Origin: Blastocystis hominis
Taxonomy: Eukaryota; Sar; Bigyra; Opalinata; Blastocystidae
Length of the DNA stretch: 64,000 nt
NCBI RefSeq assembly: GCF_000151665.1
Contig: NW_013171829.1
Coordinates: forward strand, 209,636-273,635
Direction: 5' to 3'
The position numbers and the translations under genes are program-made. Numbering within the stretch: the stretch's first letter is position 1; the number at the start of each line of letters is the position of its first letter. Positions 45,515-55,439 of this stretch are shown here, piece by piece. The notes beneath the pieces were generated by a model that was not told the origin of the DNA, did no database searches, and saw nothing but the letters and a program-made list of their open reading frames with translations.

Positions 45515-45590
45515 ACACAAGTCCAAGTCTAAGAATAAATCCTACAAGTACGAGTCCGAGTCTAAGTCAAGTCTAGTGGTAGACTTGATT
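45515..45590. repeat. AAGTCC/GAGTC repeats and small hairpin near the right end
   Basis: Short repeats of the type CAAGTCCAAGTC and GAGTCCGAGTC precede CAAGTCTA-GTGG-TAGACTTG (45569-45588), an 8-bp hairpin. The arrangement mirrors the second stem-loop beside the left terminus and could be Rep-binding DNA. Confidence 0.55.
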
Positions 45591-45606
45591 CTAAAAGAGT
45601 ATATAT

Positions 45607-45701
45607 TATGATTCATTTATATACTATTATCAAGTCGAGTCACACTACGTGTGACGGTGCGAAGCACCAGACTTGATAATAGTATATAAATGAATCATAA
45701 C
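45607..45701. repeat. Right terminal branched (T-shaped) hairpin
   Basis: A perfect 31-bp stem (45607-45637 with 45671-45701) encloses two side arms: GTCACAC-TAC-GTGTGAC and GGTGC-GAA-GCACC. One stem with two short internal arms is the layout of adeno-associated virus terminal repeats. The outermost 11 bp match the left hairpin; the rest is different. Confidence 0.93.
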
Positions 45702-45728
45702 AAATAAAAATTAACAAACAAACAGTTC

Positions 45729-46062
45729 ATTGACCTGCAGGAGATCTTGAGCGGGTTGTTCACCGCCTGTTACGTCCGTACCTTCCACCCTTTTACTTCT
45801 TCCCAGTAGCCCACCTCTGGGATCTGCTTGCTATCCCTTTATGCCACATACTATATAGAGTGAGCCATTGGTAGAAAGTGCTTTGCAAGAATCTTGCTAC
45901 TTCCTCACAAACGACCAACTCACTCTCCTCACCAAAAGATATTCCATTACCACTACACGGATCCTGGATTGTATCACAATCCTTCCTTCATTCCGTCCTG
46001 TGTTTAGAATCGTATCATCCTTCCTTCCTTCCTTCCTTCCCAAGGCTCTCTGAACCAAAATA
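45729..46062 (-). pseudogene. LINE 3'-terminal ORF remnant, copy 1
   Basis: Sequence matches the 3' ORF of copy 2 (58995-59774), from the GRK-like (TTCC)n tract at 46018-46038 to the conserved AGGTCAAT 3' border, with frame damage. No intact ORF. Confidence 0.7.
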
Positions 46063-46665
46063 TTACCTAGACGAGGTACACACAGAGAACCAATTCCATG
46101 TCCTCTCCTGTACCAGTCGTAGACGCTTTCGGTTCGACGGGTCCAAAACAGTCCTCTTACTGTCAGTCCATCTTGATCTTGTCCTCGTTCCAGTCTTGTC
46201 CAAAGTCTTGTCCGCAGATAAATCCTTGTCCTTGTCTGAGCACTTGGCCGCGATCTTGAAAAACTCGTCGATTCCAGACTGTCTACTCTTCTTCCTACCC
46301 GGTACCTGTGGCAAAGAGGTCACCTTAACCGGCGCCGAAAAGCTAGTTGGTGGGTGTGATAGCGACACAACTAACTGTTCCCTCTTAGGTACGCCCCCAG
46401 GCGTCGAAACTCTCCCGCTCTCTACTTGATCTCCCCTTGCAGGTCCAACACTAAGATCCGACTTTGTCCCTCCGCGTCTCGGACTTGTGTCCTTCTCTAA
46501 CACTCGTGTCAACCTACTAGCTGCCTCTGAGTCGTTCGGACTATCGGGCAGAGGTAGGGCATCCCTCTTCACAGACTTCCTTTTCACTCCCTGTATTTCT
46601 GCTTTGCGGGTCGACACATCATCCAATCCGAGAACCATCCGGATCAGAGAAAGGATCCACGTCAC
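46063..46665 (-). pseudogene. LINE C-terminal extension, out of frame (copy 1)
   Basis: It continues the RT ORF after a 4-nt insertion near 46640 (copy 2 lacks it). It is Lys/Ser/Pro-rich and contains QSGIDEFF (46258-46281), a canonical PCNA-interacting (PIP) box of the form Q-x-x-I-x-x-F-F. The end differs from copy 2. Confidence 0.75.
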
Positions 46666-49501
46666 ACTCCTCGCCCAACATGAGCCTCTCTCTGATCCTC
46701 CGGACCAAAGCCAATCTTTCTTTCATATATCTCCGGCATTTAAAGAGGAAGTGCTCTAGGGTCTCCTTCTCGCACTCTCCACAGCAAGGACACTTGCACC
46801 CTTCTGGCCCCTCTAGCTTAGGGTAGCGCGTCTCCACACAACACCAGCTCCCACAGCGCATTTCCAGGATTACCTGACACCCTCTCGCCAACTCCGGATG
46901 CCTGAACCACAAGTCCAGGTAGCGCCGGTTGATGGCTCGTCCTCTTGTCAAGTACATCCTCAGAAACTGCGCATCGCTCTCCTGCAGCTGGCGTATCCAA
47001 AGGCGTGGAATCATCCTCCGTACCAGATCTCTGGCCGAAAAAGGACTTCCGTTTCGTGGCTCTCCACCCCACATCTCGAATGCCATCTGGACATGGCACT
47101 TCCGCCTCTCATCTAGCCACCGCGCCGGAACCTCCTTACCGCATGCCAGGTGATCATCGATGATCCCTCTACCTACCGTCTGCAGCACTTCCTGTGCTAT
47201 CCTCTCCGTCGTCTTCAGGTAGGTGTTCTTCGTTGACCACCATTCCAGCCTACTCTCTATGAGATCGCCCAACGTGCGACTCAACCACCTCCCCTTCCAC
47301 ATGCATCGCAATCGCTTTGATACCAGAATAGGATACACCGGAGGCATATCCAACTCCAGTTCCAACGATGGAATGCATGCAGAAAACTTCCCCGTGGCTT
47401 GTAGGATGTAATTGAGACCTCTGTTTAGCACCGATTGTACACTCCTTGCCTCATCCTTGTTTCCGCCCCATACTTCTGCTCCATAGAGCCCGGATGTCAG
47501 CACTACACTCTGAAGTACTTTGACTCTTAACTGTGCCGGAATTCTGTAGTTGCATAGGAATCGCTTTTGGCTACCTAGGAGCATCTCCATCCTCCCAATT
47601 CTCGCCTTCATCATCCCTTTACTGTCCAGTTTGGGGGTGATCTTCACTCCTAAGTAGGTATATTCCTTAACTACCGCTATCGGTTCTCCTTGGAGAATCC
47701 ATTCTCTTCCTTCATAGTTTGCGTTCTTCTCGGCAGTACCAAATAGCATCACACCACATTTGGCATGCCCCACAGACATCTCCCATGTATTCGCCCACTC
47801 CGAGACATGATCCAGCAACTTCTGCAATCTGTCTGCCGTCCTCGCAAATACCACAATGTCATCCGCAAACATCAGACCCTCAACCTTGGGTTCCCAAGAG
47901 AATAGTCTCTTCTTCGGTTTAGGGAGGATATCGTTAATGAAGATCGAGAACAATATCGGAGATAGTGGACAGCCTTGACGTAGACCTCTCTCTAAGGGTA
48001 CTTTCGGGGATCGCAATTGACCCACTCGTACGCTTATGTAAGATCGGTCATACAGGGTTCGGATAAAATTGTACGTTTTACCCGATATCCCGTAAGCTCG
48101 TAACTTATACAACAGTGCTTCATGGGGGACCGTATCATACGCCTTCTTAAAATCGATAAAGCATGCAAATGCCTGCAACTCGTCTTCCGGCAGCCTTATC
48201 CGATTTTTCACCGCTCGCGCTTCGATAGTCCATCGTTGTATAATCTCGATCAAAGCTCCGACCTGCCCTACACACTCCTGTTCTGGACGGAAACCCGCCT
48301 GGGCATCCGACAGGAAGTGCTCCTTCTCAAAGACGGAGCTGATACGACAAGCTATCACTGCCGCCACGATCTTCACGCACACAGGCATCAAACTGATACC
48401 TCTGTAATTGTTCATGTCCGTCAAATCTCCCTTTTTCGGTACCGAAACTACCGTAGAAGTCATCAAGTCCTCTGGTATGTTCCCATGGAAGATGGCATTC
48501 AGTACTCTCAGCAATATGTACGCTAATCCCCGATCCCCTCGAGGCCACTTATTTCGCGTTATTGCCTTGTACACTTCTCCTGGAATACCATCTATACCCG
48601 AGGCCTTCCCATTTGCCATCGTCTTCACTACTTCTCGAACCTCCTTCCAGGATATGTCTTTATTCCAGTACTCTTCGCTCCCGCACATACCCTGGTTTTG
48701 AGGCTTGTTCACCTCAAACTTCTCCCAGTATCCGAGATCCTTGCTATGGCCATTTCCCTTTGACCCTAGCTTCCTGTAGTGTTCAGCCCACAAGTCAGCC
48801 ACTTCGTGCTCATCGGTACACAGCCTACCACTTGCATGATCCTTTATCACCATCGCCTTCCTGCTCTTCTCCTCGTTCAGCTGTTTCCCTATCCATTGCC
48901 ACAGTCTGCGGCTATCATTCCGGAGTTGGGATTCTATACCGCTATGAATCGCACGTATCTTCTCTTCTTCCTTGTACTGCTTTATGGCTCTCTGGCACTT
49001 CTTCATCAGGGCTCTCTCTTCCTGCGATAGTTCCTCTCCTCTGTGTCTCTTCTTCAGTAAATTCCGTCTCTTCTCCGCCAATCTCTTTATCTTCCTCGGA
49101 AACGGCTTCTTTACTCTTCTACCAGGTTTGGGCGCTCGGACCATTCCTTTCTGCTCCAGCGAGTCCTTCAATTCCACTAGGAATCGAGACACAGCCTCGC
49201 TACTCTCGCCCTCTATCAACCCCTGGTACCGGCTGATGTCAAACTTGGAGTCATCCAAATCATCCTCCAAGCGTCGGAGTACTGCAAATCGGTTCACACT
49301 TTTGTACACCGGACCTGAAGTCTTCTGCACAAAACTCAGAGTTGCAGATAATCCATTATGATCTGAGATTTTCGAATCCACTACCGAGACTTGGCTACAC
49401 TTTGCTCTTCCTCCAATCGAATGTAAAATATAGTCGATAACGCTTACACTCCTTCCTCTCTTGAAGGTTACTTCTCCTCTCCCCATTGGAGCTACCTCCA
49501 C
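46619..49501 (-). pseudogene. LINE endonuclease C-terminal part and reverse transcriptase (copy 1)
   Basis: 960 codons. The first ~45 residues complete the AP-endonuclease (SVIDYILHSIGG...ISDHNGLSA). RT motifs follow: NYRGISLMPVCVKI, ACFIDFKKAYDTVPHEALL, LRQGCPLSPILFSIFINDI and the catalytic FADDIVVFA (about 540), then GHAKCGVMLFG and the thumb region. A Cys/His cluster (CPCCGECEKETLEHFLFKC, about 910-930) resembles LINE zinc knuckles. The protein makes cDNA by target-primed reverse transcription. The frame is lost on both sides by small indels, so this copy is inactive unless repaired by recombination. Confidence 0.92.
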
Positions 49502-49546
49502 GGGAATCTGCGTGGCCTCGAATCCAGTTCTTCACCTCCGAGGGAG

Positions 49547-52500
49547 TCATGTTGAAGTCTCCCATGTACCACCAAATTCACATATCTTCCTATCTCCCGC
49601 GTAACCCATTATCTTCTTCTTCAGATCTTCTATCACCACTTCCTTCTTCCCCCCAGCATTCGCTGTAGGGATGTACACGTTGCAGATCACAAGCTTCTTC
49701 TCGCCTCGGCCACACCGAATCCAGATCATATTCTCTGTGATCTCGAGCACCTCGGGAAACATGTCTCTCTGAACGATCGTCGCTATTCCCAGGTTTCCTT
49801 TCACCAGCTTCTTCGGCCGGTGTTCGAAAACCACACAGCCCGGAACTTTCCAAACTTCATCACGTTCCGTCCGTTTCGTCTCCTGTAGCGCCAATACGTT
49901 CGCACCCACCTCATTCATGTAGTTCAGGATTTCGATCTTCTTCTTCTTCACTGTCCCTACATTATGGGTTGCCACGCCGTACACCAGTCTCCTGTCAAAT
50001 TGGTATTTCTTCCCCTTTGGTCGCCGGGGATTCTGGAGAAACACTCTCACTCGGAATCCCATATGGTTTCCAAGCACTGAGAAAGGGGTCACAAACTTAT
50101 CGTTCGTGATTCCCTTCCCAGTCACTTTGAAGAAGCGCTCTTGGCCAATTTTGCGGAGAATTGTCACTCGGACGTCCTGCACTATCGATTCCAGTTCGCA
50201 CACTTCCACCAACCGGTATATCAACTTGTACACCAGTTTCACGTTGCCCTCTAGCAATCCATAGATTCTCAGGTGTTCGCCCTTCCTCGGTTCACACACT
50301 ACTTCCTGCGTCGTATCCGAGTCTTTACGGCCTTCCTCGTTTCCTTTCTCTTCTTTCTTCGGTTTTCCTCTTCTACCTCGTCTCGACTTCTTCTTATTTT
50401 TCTTCTCCTCTTCTATCTCCGCTACCGTCTCCTTTGCCTTCTTAATGGCTGCCTCTAGATAGCGGTCGTCTTCCAGCGAGGTATTCTCTACCGATATCTC
50501 CTTCGCATCTTGCTCTTCCTTCACAGATATCTGCTTCTCTGATTCTTTGTCAGGCTCTGCCAAAAGTTCCTCTTTGCTCGGACCTTCGTTTCTTACCTCC
50601 CTCTCCCCTTCCACACATTCCTTCTGGGGAGGAACTACCAAACCATCTGTATCGATGTTTATCCGGTAAGACTCCACAAGTCCGCGGTCTTCCATAGACC
50701 AAACCTCAGGACCTTCCGAACCTTCTCGCCATCTCTCAACCTCCTCCTTCTCCACATCACTCTTAGGTTCGCTTTCCTCTGCCTGCGGTAAGCACTTCCT
50801 CTCGGGCACTCGGACCATCATATCCTCGTCCCAACTTTGGCTTCGCCTGTGCCACTTCACTTCAGGTCTGTGTACTTCGTCTCCTCTGTTGTGCAATACT
50901 TTACTCTCTCCCTCTCTACCGAGGGTCTTCATCGTCATCTCTTCTTGCAAGGGTTTCCTCTTCTCCTCCTCCTCACTCTCTTCTTGATCCACCTGGACAT
51001 TCACTTTCACAGGTGTGACCACTCTGCAGTGTGAATTGGGGATAGTATCTCGTCTCGGTGAATGTTCTCGCGTTGAGGCGTTACTATAGTGAGATCTCTC
51101 ACTCTCGGGGCTCGAGGGTCTCCAGCCACCCAGAGGGCTGCTCTTCCTTTCCTCTACCTCAAGCCATCCATCAACACTATCCGTCACCGAGTTCTCCATC
51201 GTGGAGTCACTCCAATATCCATTCTCGTTTTCATCCATCAAGACTTCCAGGTACTCTTCTTTCGACCAATCCATGGGTGTCGTAGAAGGAGAGGACACTT
51301 CACTGCTACTCTCCTCCTCCTCCCTGTCCCAATTCTGCCTTCCTTCCTCTGAGTACCTCCTTGTCTCTTCCTCTTTAGGATATTCTTCGACCTCCCTTGC
51401 TTCGATACTCTCCTCACTCCATATCCTTCCGGGATTCTCTTGCTCCTTTGTTTCCATGGGGTGTTCCTTGGGTCCCGCTAGACACGTCTTCTCTACCGGG
51501 ATATGCCCCACTTCCGTTTCTTCTTCCTTGGACATAGGTTTGTCACTCTTCGCATCACAGCTTTCTTCTATCGGGTCTGACGGTCTCACTGGCACCTCCA
51601 TTCTCTCAAGCACCTGGGGCGACTCTGTCTTCTGGGGTCCATTGGTTCCTTTGGTTCCATTGGGCACCTTGGTTCCCTTCGGCTCCTGTAGCCGTACTCT
51701 TTGAACCCTCTCTACTGTCGTCCTTCGTGCTTCCTCTCGGTTCTTCTCTTCCTTCACGGTGCTATCGTCTCCCTTTCTCTCTGCCTGTGATTTCTTCTCC
51801 GATGCCTTCGCTTCTAGCTCAACCTCCTTCCTTCTCGCCTCTCCCTTCTTTCCTCTTCCTTCTTCTTTCTTGGCTTCCAGAATTGGTTTCAGCTTCTTGT
51901 ACTCTTCTCTACCCACTCTTATTCTATATGGTACTGTACCTCGCCTCCTTCTCTCTGTCTTGGCTGGTACCATATCTCCTCCAAAAGTGGACATTTCCAA
52001 CGAATTCGAGTACTCCCATCGCATCCTGCAACTCTTTGAACCCTGTCCTCTCTCTTCCCAAAGATAAGAGAAAGCAGAAAAATCAGTGTTTAATTTCCCA
52101 GATGGGAAGGCAAATATACTGTCGGAATGAATTGGGCTCAATTTACTACAAATCGACCCCTCATCCACCAAATCAAGTGGTGTATCCAAATTCGCATTCT
52201 TATCCGACATTTCAGAATGAACCTTCTTATACGGCGGGACATTCTTCTGTTGGACCGTATTCGTCCTCTCTGATAAATCGCACTCTCGCTTCCTCTCCCT
52301 GTCAGTGCGGGACACCTTCAGGTCTTCTTTGTCACCGCTGGATTGCGTATTCATCGTCTTCTTCCCACTCATACTTAAGCTGGCTTCATTCTTATTCGCA
52401 CACGATTCTTCTTTCACAGCCGCTTCAGAACTCAATATTCCTGTCGAATTTGAGTTTCCCAATGTCTTCTTTGCATTCTCTTTCTTATTTCCTCTCCACC

Positions 52501-53728
52501 ACAGAAAGTTGAAAAAATCGAAAAATCGTTTACCATAGGGAGAATCGACATTTTGCTCCGAACTACTTGTGATTACTATACTGCTCTTGCTCTCTTTCTC
52601 CTTCTTCTTCTTCACTTCTTCACAGGGCAGCTCACAATCCTTCTTCTCTTCCAGCAAACTCGACTCTACCTTTGTTGAAGGCGAAACCTCTTTTGGTTCA
52701 ATCGGCTTGACCTCCTCTTCCAAATGCACTCTTTTACTCTCCGTGTGTCGCAATACCACTTCTTCCTTTTCACCTCCGGGTCTCTTCACACGGTTCTCAC
52801 TATTCTTCTCTTGCGTTTTTATCGGAGTTTTGCCGTGGTTGGGAGATTTCGTACCAGTCCTTCTTGATTTTGATTTCTTTTCACTAGAATGCTTCTTCAC
52901 GATCGTCTTCTTCTTCTTCATTTCTTTGTTCATTGGGATTACCTCAGGCTGTTTTCTCTCACTGTCCTCTTTTAACTTCTTACAAGAGCCCTTGCCTTCT
53001 TCTTCTTCTTTCTGTATCTGCACAACTTGTTCTTTTAACTGATTTTCTTCAGTACTTTCAACCGGTTTTTTCACAGACACCTCCACCGAACTCTTCGTTG
53101 ACGTCCTTCGGCTCTTCACTAACCTCTCATTCTTCCTAAGCTGCGGAAAACCAGTCTTCCGGAGACACTTCATCAAGAATCGTATACTTCTTCTCCAAGT
53201 ACAAGCTATATCAAACTCGTCTTGCACGTGCTCTTGGAGGCGTTTCAACGCCATCAAGACGAGTTTTTCGGGTGCTATCATTTCACCCAAAAATAACTCC
53301 CACACCTGATTAGCTAATCCAATCAGTTCATCGTATTTATTGGGTGAACCACTTTTTGTCCAGTCAAAGTGGTGAGGTCCCAGGCATGATTGAAGGCCAT
53401 CAATACTCGATACCCTCCTGGATTCCTGCCTTTGTGGATCCGCTCGTACTCCCCTATCTAGATTCTTGGCACTCTCCGTGTAGCCTTCCTTCGCTTCCCC
53501 TCGTGCGCTCAGACCCAACACTTCTCTTAAACACGCAGAGAGTATATGAAAGAAAAACTGCTCGATCCTCACCCCTGTTCTCTTCATGAGATCTGCATCA
53601 ACCCCCTCCACAGAAGAGAGAGCGGTCTGCTGCAAAAGACCCCATCCTCCACTCTCGATCCCCCTATCCTCAGTGACCTCCAGTAAGATCTCCAAGCGTG
53701 TCGATTTCAGCGAAATCGGTCTCGTCAT
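49547..53728 (-). CDS. LINE N-terminal charged region plus AP-endonuclease N-terminal part (copy 1)
   Basis: 1393 codons from ATG at 53728. Residues 1-220 are helical (WELFLGEMIAPEKLVLMALK). About 220-1130 is low-complexity, Lys/Glu/Ser-rich, likely disordered and RNA-binding. A possible globular domain follows (about 1140-1250, RIYGLLEGNVKLVYKLIYRL). The AP-endonuclease starts at about 1255 (VATHNVGTV, ANVLALQETKR with catalytic Glu, IWIRCG, ICNVYIPTAN). The frame ends in the endonuclease because of small indels; copy 2 continues smoothly into GDFNMTP. No separate ORF1 is evident: N-terminal region and enzyme domains are fused. Confidence 0.85.
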   Translation of the reverse strand: MTRPISLKSTRLEILLEVTEDRGIESGGWGLLQQTALSSVEGVDADLMKRTGVRIEQFFFHILSACLREVLGLSARGEAKEGYTESAKNLDRGVRADPQRQESRRVSSIDGLQSCLGPHHFDWTKSGSPNKYDELIGLANQVWELFLGEMIAPEKLVLMALKRLQEHVQDEFDIACTWRRSIRFLMKCLRKTGFPQLRKNERLVKSRRTSTKSSVEVSVKKPVESTEENQLKEQVVQIQKEEEEGKGSCKKLKEDSERKQPEVIPMNKEMKKKKTIVKKHSSEKKSKSRRTGTKSPNHGKTPIKTQEKNSENRVKRPGGEKEEVVLRHTESKRVHLEEEVKPIEPKEVSPSTKVESSLLEEKKDCELPCEEVKKKKEKESKSSIVITSSSEQNVDSPYGKRFFDFFNFLWWRGNKKENAKKTLGNSNSTGILSSEAAVKEESCANKNEASLSMSGKKTMNTQSSGDKEDLKVSRTDRERKRECDLSERTNTVQQKNVPPYKKVHSEMSDKNANLDTPLDLVDEGSICSKLSPIHSDSIFAFPSGKLNTDFSAFSYLWEERGQGSKSCRMRWEYSNSLEMSTFGGDMVPAKTERRRRGTVPYRIRVGREEYKKLKPILEAKKEEGRGKKGEARRKEVELEAKASEKKSQAERKGDDSTVKEEKNREEARRTTVERVQRVRLQEPKGTKVPNGTKGTNGPQKTESPQVLERMEVPVRPSDPIEESCDAKSDKPMSKEEETEVGHIPVEKTCLAGPKEHPMETKEQENPGRIWSEESIEAREVEEYPKEEETRRYSEEGRQNWDREEEESSSEVSSPSTTPMDWSKEEYLEVLMDENENGYWSDSTMENSVTDSVDGWLEVEERKSSPLGGWRPSSPESERSHYSNASTREHSPRRDTIPNSHCRVVTPVKVNVQVDQEESEEEEKRKPLQEEMTMKTLGREGESKVLHNRGDEVHRPEVKWHRRSQSWDEDMMVRVPERKCLPQAEESEPKSDVEKEEVERWREGSEGPEVWSMEDRGLVESYRINIDTDGLVVPPQKECVEGEREVRNEGPSKEELLAEPDKESEKQISVKEEQDAKEISVENTSLEDDRYLEAAIKKAKETVAEIEEEKKNKKKSRRGRRGKPKKEEKGNEEGRKDSDTTQEVVCEPRKGEHLRIYGLLEGNVKLVYKLIYRLVEVCELESIVQDVRVTILRKIGQERFFKVTGKGITNDKFVTPFSVLGNHMGFRVRVFLQNPRRPKGKKYQFDRRLVYGVATHNVGTVKKKKIEILNYMNEVGANVLALQETKRTERDEVWKVPGCVVFEHRPKKLVKGNLGIATIVQRDMFPEVLEITENMIWIRCGRGEKKLVICNVYIPTANAGGKKEVVIEDLKKKIMGYAGDRKICEFGGTWETST

Positions 53729-53829
53729 TAGAGTGGTCCTGGGTGGATAAAAAAATAGGGAACTTGAGCTGGGTTTAGACCTTCGTGAGATAGGTTAGTT
53801 TGAAGATCCATAATGGGGAAATGGAGGTA
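53729..53829. other. LINE copy 1 upstream leader
   Basis: The ~100 bp beyond the LINE ATG hold no recognisable element and are probably part of the LINE 5' leader. The duplicated spacer begins immediately after. Confidence 0.4.
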
Positions 53830-54434
53830 TTAGAAAAATGCATTTTGTGAATTTTTGAAATATCAAATAATAGTACGGTTCTAAAGATATGTATTTGAGT
53901 ATATAGAAGTTGAAATGAGGCCGCTGGCGAGATATGGAAGAAAGTACGTGATGAAGAAGATTTCCTAAAAAAATGTTGGATTGCTAGTTAAGTGGATAAA
54001 AGTTGGATTGAGTAATGTTTGAGTGATAAGGATGGGATGGTTGATGAAATAGTGTGAAAGTGTATTAGTTGTAGTCAATATGAATGAAGGAGTGAAGAAA
54101 GATGGTTTGTAGACGACCACGAAGTTGGTTGAGGTTGTAATATTTGGAGTTAGGGTTAGTTGAACTAGGAATCTAGACTTAAGGTGGTGAATAGTATAGA
54201 TGATAGTGCATATTTGAATAGATTTTAGTTTTGTTTCTTTTATAAATATATGATTTGAATATCGAGATTTCTAATTGATATTGGATAGGATATGATTTAG
54301 GGTAATAAACAAACAAACAAACAAGGAACGAAAGAGAGAAAGAATTCACTGACCTGTAGGTGATCTTGAGCGGGTCGTTGACCGCCTATTAGCCTTGGAC
54401 TTGTTCCCAGTAGCTGACTTGCGGGGTCGGCTTG
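53830..54434. repeat. ~605-bp segmental repeat, copy A
   Basis: Nearly identical to 57867-58472. It contains a non-coding spacer (with GTTAGGGTTAG near 54155-54165), a (CAAA)n LINE tail (54307-54324) and about 90 bp of LINE 3' end. Because it includes both flank and LINE sequence, it reflects segmental duplication, not a second LINE insertion. Confidence 0.88.
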
Positions 54435-54588
54435 GCATCCCTTTATGCCACATACCATATGGAGTAAGCCATTCATAGTAAGTCCTTTGCAAGAATCTTG
54501 TTACTTCCTCACAACCGACCAGCTCATCTTTCTTACCAAAAGACTTCCCACAACCAATACGCGGTGTCTGGATTTTATCACAATCCTT

Positions 54589-54655
54589 TCTTCCTTCCTT
54601 CCTTCCTTCCTTCCTTCCTTCCTTCCTTCCTTCCTTCCTTCCTTCCTTCCTTCCT
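54589..54655. repeat. (TTCC)n microsatellite
   Basis: About 16 tandem TTCC units. On the minus strand it codes for a GRKE repeat in the LINE 3' ORF. Shorter tracts occur at the same site in other copies (32280-32298, 46018-46038). Confidence 0.95.
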
Positions 54656-55439
54656 GTGCTCAGAATCCAATCATTGTTCCGTTCTGAACTATCCATTATT
54701 AACCCAAGGCTCTCCCAACCATGATTTTCCCTAGACGAGGTACATAGAGAACCATACCATTTCTCATCGAATCCTTCACAATGTCGCCACAGTTCTCAGA
54801 ATTGATCCTTTCAATGACCTTCTGTCCCAAGGATCCTCTCGGAATATCACCACAGTCACCAAAGCCACATAACGAGACTCTCAAATCCACCGGGTCCTGA
54901 CACTTCAAAATCGAGAGAAATTGGCTATCCAGAGCGATGTGAGTATAAACTTGACACACATAACCACAATCCGCAGTCGAAAACGTCGAATTAGTAGTCA
55001 TCGAAGCAGTTGTAGAAACAATGCGAGTACCTTTGTCTCCCTTTCTCTCTATCTGCAATTTCTTCTCCGATGCCTTCGCTTCTAGCTCAACCTCCTTCAT
55101 TCTCGCCTCTCCCTTCTTTCTTCTTTCTTGGCTTCCAGAATTGGTTTCAGCTTCTTGTACTCTTCTCTACCCACTCTCAATCATTCTATATGGTACTCTA
55201 CCCCGCATCCTTCTCTCTGTCTTTGATGGCGTAAACAACAGCGCCAGATCCTCTATAGACTCCTTCCTTGCTTCCTTCTAGAGGGTTCTTCCATGCCAGA
55301 GTGTGTGGTATCATGTCTCTTCCAAAAGTGGACATTTCCAACGAATTCCAGTACTCCCATCGCATCCTACAACTCTCTGAACCACGTCCTCTCTCTACCC
55401 CAAAAATCGTGAAAACTTCAAAATAACGACTAAGCTTTT

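Larger units (their letters stand above)
39757..45701. mobile_element. Hairpin-ended, Rep-encoding ssDNA-virus-like element (~5.9 kb)
   Basis: Both ends are large hairpins whose outer stems start with the same TTATGATTCAT, and each has further small palindromes in its loop. Inside are a Rep with HUH and superfamily 3 helicase motifs (plus strand), a convergent candidate capsid gene (minus), and a divergent unit with an Arg-rich protein and a coiled-coil protein (plus). Size and termini resemble parvovirus genomes, while the helicase motifs resemble CRESS-DNA virus Reps. No clear target duplication was found; TAAAATT-like flanks on both sides are only suggestive. Confidence 0.85.
45715..53728 (-). 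mobile_element. LINE copy 1 (APE-type non-LTR retrotransposon), near full length
   Basis: On the minus strand: a long charged N-terminal region, AP-endonuclease, reverse transcriptase, Cys/His knuckle, C-terminal extension, 3' ORF remnants, and a (TTTG)n tail at 45715-45724. At least three small indels break the reading frame compared with copy 2 (near 46640, 49510 and 49565-49590). The tail lies just outside the hairpin element. Confidence 0.92.

Noticed and set aside
39747-45713. TAAAATT-like 8-mer TAAAAATT on both sides of the hairpin element as a target duplication
   Set aside because: It is AT-only and separated from the two ends by 2 and 4 bases, so it may be chance; empty sites are needed.
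46487-49361. Plus-strand ORFs over the LINE reverse transcriptase (repeated at 60300-63171)
   Set aside because: Shadows of the RT frame duplicated with the LINE; no domains of their own.
54148-54170. Interstitial telomere tract (GTTAGGGTTAG)
   Set aside because: Only about ten bases match; too short to call a former telomere, although noted as a possible LINE target hint.
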